Positions 6,145-11,760 of a DNA stretch of 13,924 bases are shown here, one piece after another. The position numbers were made by a program, and so were the translations under genes. Every line of letters starts with the position of its first letter. The stretch's first letter is position 1. The notes beneath the pieces are model-generated. The model searched no databases. It saw only the letters and a list, made by a program, of their open reading frames with translations, and had not been told where the DNA came from. Source of the DNA: Verrucomicrobia bacterium UBA6015. Lineage in GTDB: Bacteria; Verrucomicrobiota; Kiritimatiellia; UBA8416. The stretch spans positions 1-13,924 of the forward strand of contig DIZZ01000076.1 of NCBI GenBank assembly GCA_002428045.1, in the 5' to 3' direction.

Positions 6145-6164
6145 GGCCGGGGTTGAACCCGGCC
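6145..6164. repeat. REP-like GC hairpin
   Basis: GGCCGGG and CCCGGCC form a perfect 7-bp stem around the loop GTTGAA, followed by CTCCCGGGGGG. It is in the gene-free interval 6064-6764. The TTGAA loop closed by GC-only arms resembles the centre of the larger hairpin at 13803-13858. Confidence 0.6.
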
Positions 6165-6187
6165 CTCCCGGGGGGATTTATTGATCA

Positions 6188-6217
6188 TTGGATATTCCCT
6201 GTTGGATATTGGATATT
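6188..6217 (+). repeat. Short direct repeat TTGGATATT (three copies)
   Basis: TTGGATATT occurs at 6188-6196, 6202-6210 and 6209-6217, the last two sharing TT. This kind of imperfect TTGGATATT tandem is typical of degenerating intergenic DNA. No gene spans it on the plus strand. Confidence 0.6.
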
Positions 6218-6337
6218 CAGGTACTTTGAAATTGCGATGGATCCTGTCGTGGCAGCCGGATGTGCAGGTGCTGGAACTGCTGCGCTTGCGGGAGCGAATC
6301 CGGGAAAAGCTGCAGGCGGGGCTGGGCGAAGGGATGA

Positions 6338-6615
6338 GGGGATGGTGCGCTCGATGAGATCCTCGGCCAGCAGCGGTTCCAGGTATGCCTTGAGAAAATG
6401 CACACGATCCTTTAGGCCTGCCGCCCGCTGCAGATCCACGCCAGACACAGCCTTCTCCGCCGCGACCAAGACCAAAACGACTTGTGGGGTGACTTCACCC
6501 GTGACTTGCCCTGCGACTTCGGGGGAGTCTTAGACGTCCAGCGCCGCGAGCGGGACGGTGACCTAAACATGTCGCCATCCTCGAAAACGGGCGGGATGGT
6601 TTTGATCCAAATCAT
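6338..6615 (-). pseudogene. Decayed C-terminus of an AlbA_2/Fic-like DNA-binding regulator
   Basis: On the minus strand KTIPPVFEDGDMFR is followed, one frame over, by VTVPLAALDV, a TAA stop, and then, still in that second frame, DSPEVAGQVTGEVTPQV and AAGLKDRVHFLKAYLEPLLA plus EDLIERTIP. This order (a PP-x-FE-D-x-MFR strand, a run of VTGQVT-type repeats, then a winged helix with GLKDRxHF and YLEPLL) is the C-terminal end of AlbA_2 / Fic-like-C transcriptional regulators and ATP-binding proteins. There are at least two lesions, a one-base frameshift near 6562-6564 and the in-frame TAA at 6530-6532. The similarity also stops abruptly at 6338, where RTIP should continue with a D-K-P block. The N-terminal ATPase part is absent from the window. 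Confidence 0.65.
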
Positions 6616-6764
6616 CGCGAAACCCTAATCGGACGCTAACCCGGGCGGGCGACTCTTGCTGATGTTGGAAGTCTGTGTGGCCGGAAAGATGTGGTCAGTC
6701 GCTATTCCATCGGGCTTGGGCAATCGGCCGTTGAAACCGAATTGCGGGTAAGAGAGGAGATCGC

Positions 6765-7826
6765 ATGTCACTGATGACGGTGCTTTTCATGGGGGGACTG
6801 ATGATCTCGTCGGTCGGATTCTCGGTCTGGTGTTTCCGGCACTTGACCAAAGAGCGGTGGCAGATGATGGCGGTGATTCCCCTGCGCAAGCGCGAGGACG
6901 GATGTTGGGATGGCTTGAACCTGACCTATTACGGACTCTTCAACGGAATTGCCTTCACCGGCGCGGCAGCACTGGCCTTTATCTTGCTGGCCTCTGTACG
7001 GGTTTCTCCGGCCATGGCGATTGCCATTCTCGCCATCCTGATTGCCATCTGTGCCCCCGCCTCCAGCATCGTGGCCCGCTGGGTCGAGGGCAAGAAACAC
7101 ACCCTCACGGTTGGTGGCGCGGCCTTTGTCGGTATCGTGCTTGCCCCCTGGCTGATTGTCGCCGCCGAGCTGCTGCGTCAACGGGCCGGCCTGGCTGCCG
7201 AGGTTTCCGCCTGGCCGGTGCTGGCGGCATTGGCGATTACTTATGCCTTCGGGGAAGGCCTCGGACGGCTGGCCTGCATCAGCTTCGGCTGCTGCTACGG
7301 GCGCCCTTTGTCGAGCCTGCCTCCGCGATGGCAGGTGTGGCTGGACCGGCTGTCCTTCCGCTTCCGGGGGCACACCCGCAAGATTGCCTATGCGTCGGGT
7401 CTTGCGCACCAACCGGTACTCCCGGTGCAGGCCATCACCAATCTGCTCTATCTCGCCGCCAGTTTCGCCGGGACGGGACTCTTCCTGTCAGGCCGCTATT
7501 ATCTTGCCTGCGTGGTGCCGCTGGCGGTGACCCAACTCTGGCGGATTGGCTCCGAATTCCTGCGGGCGGACTACCGGGGCAACGCCACGTTTTCGGCCTA
7601 CCAGCGCATGAGTGTGATCAGCCTCCTCTATATGGCGATGCTGCCCCTGCTGCTTCCGGTTATCCCGGTGGATCCGCCGTCGCTTACGGATGGCCTGCAT
7701 GCGCTCCTGTCGCTGCCCGTGCTGCTCCTCTTGCAGGGGCTGTTTATCTTTGCTTTCGTGTACACTGGTTGTAGCTCGGTGACGGGGTCGGTGGTCGCCT
7801 TCAACGTGAAGTCTGATCGAATATGA
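6765..7826 (+). CDS. Lgt-like (prolipoprotein diacylglyceryl transferase family) membrane protein
   Basis: A 353-residue protein with about seven to nine hydrophobic segments. GRLACISFGCCYGRP (167-181) aligns with the Lgt signature, which in E. coli reads GR-x-x-N-F-x-N-x-E. The arginine is kept, but the catalytically important Asn and Glu positions are Cys here, as in the divergent CCYG branch of Lgt-like proteins. HQPVLPVQ (215-222) matches the H-P-x-Q block of Lgt, and WRIGSEFLRADYRG (259-272) matches the R-F-x-x-E-F-x-R block. True Lgt moves a diacylglyceryl group from phosphatidylglycerol to a lipobox cysteine; here another lipid transfer is equally possible. GAGGAG lies 5 bases before the ATG. 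The stop overlaps the next start as ATGA, so the two products probably work together. The C-terminal tail from about 335 lies past the last membrane segment. Confidence 0.75.
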   Translation: MSLMTVLFMGGLMISSVGFSVWCFRHLTKERWQMMAVIPLRKREDGCWDGLNLTYYGLFNGIAFTGAAALAFILLASVRVSPAMAIAILAILIAICAPASSIVARWVEGKKHTLTVGGAAFVGIVLAPWLIVAAELLRQRAGLAAEVSAWPVLAALAITYAFGEGLGRLACISFGCCYGRPLSSLPPRWQVWLDRLSFRFRGHTRKIAYASGLAHQPVLPVQAITNLLYLAASFAGTGLFLSGRYYLACVVPLAVTQLWRIGSEFLRADYRGNATFSAYQRMSVISLLYMAMLPLLLPVIPVDPPSLTDGLHALLSLPVLLLLQGLFIFAFVYTGCSSVTGSVVAFNVKSDRI

Positions 7827-9556
7827 AGACACTGGACTGGCTGATCATTGACGGGATCGCCCCGTTCTTCAGGGATTACCGCAAGAAGCGGATCAACTGG
7901 TCGAAGATTCCGTTCTCCCATGTCGAGAAGTCGGGCATGCTGGATGCCGCCAGCCCTGCCGCACGACAGTTGCGCGAGGATTTTACCCTGTATACGCGCA
8001 ACGCCGTGGCGGATGGCTACAACGCCGTGACACTCGATGACCTGGTGCACCTGATCGACTGGGATGGGTACCCTGCTGACACCCGAGCCAAACTTGAGGC
8101 CTACGGCCAACGCTACCGCGAACTGTTCGCGATTGCCACTGCCGCCGGACTGCGCGTGCTGATCACCAGTGATGTCTTCAGTCTGCACCCGGCCTTGTCC
8201 ATCGCCACCGGCGAGAAGCTGGCGTTCCTCATCCGCTGGCTGGCGATGCGGCTGGACGCCCTTTTCGAGGCGGTGCCTGACGTGGCGGGCGTCATTTTCC
8301 GTATCGGCGAGAGCGATGCGATCGGCACCAAGGGTGATTTCCTGAGTCGGCTGCTGATCCGTACCCCGACCCAGGCCAACCGTTTCCTGCGCGAGTTGCT
8401 GCCGGTGTTCGAGAAACACAACCGCACCCTGTTCTTCCGCACCTGGACTGTCGGGGCCTATGCCATTGGTGACCTGATCTGGCACCGGCACACCTTCGCC
8501 CGCGTCTTTCGCGGGATTCAAACCGACCGACTCATCATCTCGATGAAATACGGCGAGAGCGATTTCTTCCGCTACCTCCCGGTCAACGAGCACTTCTTCC
8601 GTGCACAGGGGTTGCGCACGCTTGTCGAATTCCAGACCCGCCGGGAATACGAGGGGTTCTGCGAATATCCCGCGTTTGTCGGCTGGGAATATGAGCGGGT
8701 TCTACAGCAGATCGGCGACCTACCGGGTCTGGCCGGGGCCTCGGTCTGGTGCCAGACCGGCGGCTGGGGCAAGTTCAGGCGGCTAACCTGGGTGGATAAC
8801 TCATCCATTTGGGTGGAGCTCAACAACTTCGTCACGGCAGGGCTTTGCCGGGGAGAGGATTGCGAGACCGCCATCCGCCGATTCTGCGAGACGCGCCTGT
8901 CGGCTGTCGAACCCGAAAGCATGATCGCGTTCCTGACGCTGGCAGATGACGTCATCCGCGAGCTGCTTTACGTCCGCGAGTTCGCCGCGCGCAAGCTCTT
9001 CTTCCGGCGCCTGCGCGTGCCGCCGCTGATTTTTCCTTTCTGGGATCGCCTGACGATGTCGCCGACCGTGCGGCGCGTCTTTCGCAACATGGTCGAGAAT
9101 CATGTACTCTGCCTCAACGAGGCCCAGACGGCCCTGCGCAAGCTCGACACCATGCGCCGCCTGGCCCGTGCCGCCGGCATTCCCGACCAGGGGCTGGACT
9201 TCCAGTACGACACCTTCACGATCCTGGCGCTGCTGCGGACCTACCTCTTTGCAGACCCTTCTGACGAACCCGCCCTGATCGAGGAACTGCAAGCCCGGCG
9301 CGAGGCCTACCGCCAGGCGTGGAAGCCGCGCTACGCGGTCAAGTTCACTTTCGCCCCGCCGCGTAGGCATCTGGTGCGTTTCGCGTGGATCCGGCGCCTG
9401 CTGCTGCGCGAGCAACGCGGCTACCGCCTGCTCGACAGCATCATCACCCTGCGGCTGCTCTCACTGGTGTACCCGCTGCTCGGGCGCTGGCGTCAACGCC
9501 TCGTTCCCAAATTCGCCCGCAAGCAGGCGATGGGTATCGATGCCCTGTTCAAGTAA
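7823..9556 (+). CDS. GH67 (alpha-glucuronidase)-like protein without the N-terminal domain
   Basis: This is a 577-residue protein with no signal peptide. The first 330 residues resemble the GH67 catalytic barrel: VFRIGESDAIG-like block (158-168), FFRTWTVGAYAI (204-215), LIISMKYGESDFFRYLP (237-253), LVEFQTRREYEGF (267-279) and GWGKF (314-318). Known GH67 enzymes use one Glu as acid and an Asp plus a Glu as base; the corresponding residues here are E163, D247 and E269, so catalysis is plausible. GH67 enzymes usually have about 670-730 residues and start with a separate N-terminal domain, which is absent. The remaining 240 residues are mainly helical, with very basic final segments. It overlaps the Lgt-like gene by 4 bases. 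GH67 removes 4-O-methyl-glucuronic acid from xylan oligomers; whether this protein does so is uncertain. An alternative is action on a glucuronic-acid-type lipid or glycan made with its partner. Confidence 0.7.
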   Translation: MKTLDWLIIDGIAPFFRDYRKKRINWSKIPFSHVEKSGMLDAASPAARQLREDFTLYTRNAVADGYNAVTLDDLVHLIDWDGYPADTRAKLEAYGQRYRELFAIATAAGLRVLITSDVFSLHPALSIATGEKLAFLIRWLAMRLDALFEAVPDVAGVIFRIGESDAIGTKGDFLSRLLIRTPTQANRFLRELLPVFEKHNRTLFFRTWTVGAYAIGDLIWHRHTFARVFRGIQTDRLIISMKYGESDFFRYLPVNEHFFRAQGLRTLVEFQTRREYEGFCEYPAFVGWEYERVLQQIGDLPGLAGASVWCQTGGWGKFRRLTWVDNSSIWVELNNFVTAGLCRGEDCETAIRRFCETRLSAVEPESMIAFLTLADDVIRELLYVREFAARKLFFRRLRVPPLIFPFWDRLTMSPTVRRVFRNMVENHVLCLNEAQTALRKLDTMRRLARAAGIPDQGLDFQYDTFTILALLRTYLFADPSDEPALIEELQARREAYRQAWKPRYAVKFTFAPPRRHLVRFAWIRRLLLREQRGYRLLDSIITLRLLSLVYPLLGRWRQRLVPKFARKQAMGIDALFK

Positions 9557-9810
9557 AATCACATATCTTCATAGCCTGTCCTGATGCCGGGTTCGCCGTC
9601 CATTGCGCCGCCGCCGAGGACGGCGTAGAGGCGGATGCGGCTGGCGATACCGGCCAGACGCAGGATCAGAACTCCTTACATCGACAATTTGATTTGTGGG
9701 GTTGTAATCGTCTGATTGTGCCGCAATAGCAGGCGGAATGTCTCTTTTAATATCGTCAAAAGAGTCGGTCTTAACCCGAGTTGCCTAAGCTTTGCTAAGG
9801 AGTCGGGCGG

Positions 9811-9847
9811 TGGGGCCGTTCGAAAAAAAGGGGGTAAGATCTTTTTC
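9811..9847 (-). repeat. Dispersed repeat B, copy 2
   Basis: The reverse complement matches 3935-3971 at 32 of 37 positions by eye; the shared parts include GATCTTACCC, the T-run and ACGGCCCC. A small hairpin (GCCCA at 9855-9859, TGGGC at 9866-9870) lies next to it. The surrounding interval 9557-9902 has no convincing gene or standard terminator. It is the tail region of two converging genes. Confidence 0.75.
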
Positions 9848-9902
9848 GGGGATCGCCCACCGAAATGGGCAAGCAACAGGTTTTATGTAGAAGAGATTGA
9901 CC

Positions 9903-11144
9903 TCACAATAGGCTGAGCAGGGTGCGTGCGATACCATCGCGCATGGCAGGAACGTTCCAGGCGTCGCGCCGGTGCCCAGGCATCCATGCCCCGATGTGGG
10001 GCTTCTCTTTCAGCCTCCATGCCGCTGGGAATATTCCACTCGAAATCGTGGCGGTTAGTCCGATCTCCACGGGGGCGGATTCCTTGAGTGCAACAAACAC
10101 CTCGTCCTGCGGCAGCCAGGCGGAATGCCAGCCTGTGTGCACGGGATGCTGCACGACCTCTAACGGGGCGAAGAGGGCGCGGGTGAGTGGAAGCTCGATC
10201 TTCTGTCCGGTTCGTGCTGATTCCTGAGCGGCAAAGGCCATCTCGGTTGCTACGGCGCTGCGCCCGATGGAGCAGCGGGCCTCCGGGCCTCCGTCCATCC
10301 AGGTAATGAGCTGGTCGAGCATGCCAGCGAACCCTACCCGTGACTTCGCCGGAAATGGAACATGGCGGAAACCCTCGAATGTTGCACAGTCAATCCCGGT
10401 TTTTCCGATGCGAGCGACGCCCTTGTCCCCGTGCAGCCGGAAGCTGCAACCCTTGCCGGGGCCTGTGAGGAACAGTCCGGAACCACGCTTTCCATAATCG
10501 GCATACACGACCGATGCATCCTCTACGGCGTGCTTGTAGCGGTGATTCTCGCCGATTTGCATGCCTGCCAGCACCCAGGCGGGCGGGGCTTCAAAAAGAT
10601 AGTTGGCCATATCGAACCAGTGGGTTGTCCAGGACAGGATGTCCCAGTCATCTCCAACATGGGCAATGACCTGCAGGTTGTCGCCGAGAGTGCCCTCGCT
10701 GATGACTTGCCTGAAAGCATCGGCATAGGCGTCGCAGCGCCGCTGATGGGCAACCACAATCCGGGTGCCTGCCTTGGCTGCCTTGGCTTCGATTTCCCGG
10801 ATTTGAGCGGTATCCGTGGCAAAGGGCTTCTCGCAGGCGATCCCTTTAACGCCCTTTTGGATTGCCTCCAGCATCATGGGGTGGTGCAAGGCAGGCCAGG
10901 TGCAGATACTGACAATATCGGGCGTACAGGCGGCATATAGCGCCTCGGCTGATGAGAACAACTGGCTCGTCGACAGATTGAATGCCTCGCCGAACACGTT
11001 CAGGTTTTCGGGTGACACGTCAACACCCAGTATGCGGACATCATGCCCGCTCTTCAAATAGCCTTGTGCATGGGCATGTCCGATTGCCCACCCCTCCTTG
11101 TCCGTGCCCCGCTTTCCGCAGCCGATAATCGCAACCGTCTTCAT
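9903..11144 (-). CDS. Gfo/Idh/MocA family oxidoreductase
   Basis: Predicted 413 residues. The N-terminal Rossmann domain opens with VAIIGCGKRG and binds NAD(P). ACEKPFA (EKP at 105-107) is the conserved Gfo/Idh/MocA signature that touches the cofactor and the sugar. HWFD (H175 to D178) is the catalytic His/Asp pair of the C-terminal alpha/beta domain. Family members oxidise or reduce sugars, inositols and their derivatives; the substrate is not readable here. Of two adjacent ATGs (11147 and 11144) the second has the better distance, six bases after AAAGGAG; the longer open frame upstream runs through the promoter region. No secretion signal is seen, so the protein is cytoplasmic. It is divergent from a broken AraC-type regulator 106 bases away, which was probably its activator. 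Confidence 0.9.
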   Translation of the reverse strand: MKTVAIIGCGKRGTDKEGWAIGHAHAQGYLKSGHDVRILGVDVSPENLNVFGEAFNLSTSQLFSSAEALYAACTPDIVSICTWPALHHPMMLEAIQKGVKGIACEKPFATDTAQIREIEAKAAKAGTRIVVAHQRRCDAYADAFRQVISEGTLGDNLQVIAHVGDDWDILSWTTHWFDMANYLFEAPPAWVLAGMQIGENHRYKHAVEDASVVYADYGKRGSGLFLTGPGKGCSFRLHGDKGVARIGKTGIDCATFEGFRHVPFPAKSRVGFAGMLDQLITWMDGGPEARCSIGRSAVATEMAFAAQESARTGQKIELPLTRALFAPLEVVQHPVHTGWHSAWLPQDEVFVALKESAPVEIGLTATISSGIFPAAWRLKEKPHIGAWMPGHRRDAWNVPAMRDGIARTLLSLL

Positions 11145-11210
11145 CATGAACTCCTTTGTTAGGTTTCGACCATGGCAACAGAATGAACTCATTTTCGTCA
11201 TATGTTCAAA

Positions 11211-11243
11211 TATAATTGCAATCATCTTTTACCGTTGGTAAAA
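11211..11243 (+). promoter_or_regulatory. Divergent control region with TATAAT and a TTTTACC/GGTAAAA palindrome
   Basis: Between the oxidoreductase and the AraC-type gene lie a perfect TATAAT (11211-11216; its -35 box is poor) and a perfect 7-base inverted repeat, TTTTACC (11227-11233), GTT, GGTAAAA (11237-11243). The repeat ends seven bases before the AraC-type ATG. It looks like an operator for a dimeric regulator. A second weak inverted pair, TGAAC and GTTCA, spans about 11184-11208. Confidence 0.5.
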
Positions 11244-11250
11244 AACGAAC

Positions 11251-11630
11251 ATGCAGATTCCTGTCGAATATGGACACATGAATGCGGCACGGCGTGAGCG
11301 TCTTCTGCCGGCACACCGTAATGCGGGACTGGAACTGGTCTATGTGGAGAACGGGTATGTCACCTGGGACTACGAGGGCAAGACTGTGCATGTCCCGCCG
11401 GGGCATGTCTCCTTTTCCTGGCCCTGGGAACGGCATGGTGCATGTAATGGGCGCCTTTCGCTGGTTGAGCTTTATTGGGTGATCCTGCCGCTGCAAAGTG
11501 GCTTGGGGCCGGTGCGGGAACCATGCTTGCACGGGACTCTGTCGCCACTGCTCTTGGTTTCGGTTCCAGTCAGTATTTTGCGACGGTTTACAAACGCATA
11601 ACCGGCAAGACGCCGTCTGCCGCCCGATAG
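11251..11630 (+). pseudogene. AraC-family regulator with internal deletion and frameshift
   Basis: The frame from 11251 encodes an AraC-type sugar-sensing cupin: MQIPVEYGHMNAARRERLLP, LELVYVENGYVTWDYEGKTV, HVPPGHVSFSWPWERHG and LVELYWVILPL. It then turns into unrelated sequence and stops at 11599-11601. In a different plus frame, ALGFGSSQYFATVYKRITGK followed by TPSAAR and a stop at 11628-11630 is exactly the last helix-turn-helix of AraC proteins. A normal member has about 150-180 more residues between these parts, including the linker and first helix-turn-helix, so the gene has lost its middle (breakpoint between about 11485 and 11545) and its frame. No DNA-binding protein can be made. It is divergent from the oxidoreductase, whose regulator it presumably was. 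No good ribosome binding site precedes the ATG. Confidence 0.85.
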
Positions 11631-11640
11631 GCCTTTCGTC

Positions 11641-11672
11641 TTTGCCACGCACGACTTGCTCGGAGGTCTTCG
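11641..11672 (+). repeat. Dispersed repeat A, copy 2
   Basis: TTTGCCACGCACG followed by ACTTGCTCGGAGGTCTTCG matches 3841-3871 in the same orientation. It starts 10 bases after the broken AraC-type gene's final stop, so it marks the edge of a rearranged stretch. Confidence 0.7.
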
Positions 11673-11760
11673 GCATTAAATACACTAGATGCCGCATAGA
11701 ATGCAATGCTATTATTAGGTCCGATCCCGTAAGATGTCGATCCTAGGAGGGAATATAAAA

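Noticed and set aside
6223..6357. A plus-strand coiled-coil-like frame (LELLRLRERIREKLQAGLGE)
   Set aside because: It may be a gene fragment, but it has no start, no ribosome binding site and no clear ends; it is mentioned only in connection with the regulator fossil.
7156..9415. Long minus- and plus-strand open frames overlapping the Lgt-like and GH67-like genes
   Set aside because: They follow from GC-rich codon usage of the real genes, have Arg/Pro/His-rich compositions without motifs, and lack ribosome binding sites.
9559..9672. A minus-strand 37-codon stretch (LILRLAGIASRIRLYAVLGG ...) after the GH67-like gene
   Set aside because: It reads somewhat like a gene tail, but it is short, preceded by a stop, has no start codon and matches no family I recognise.
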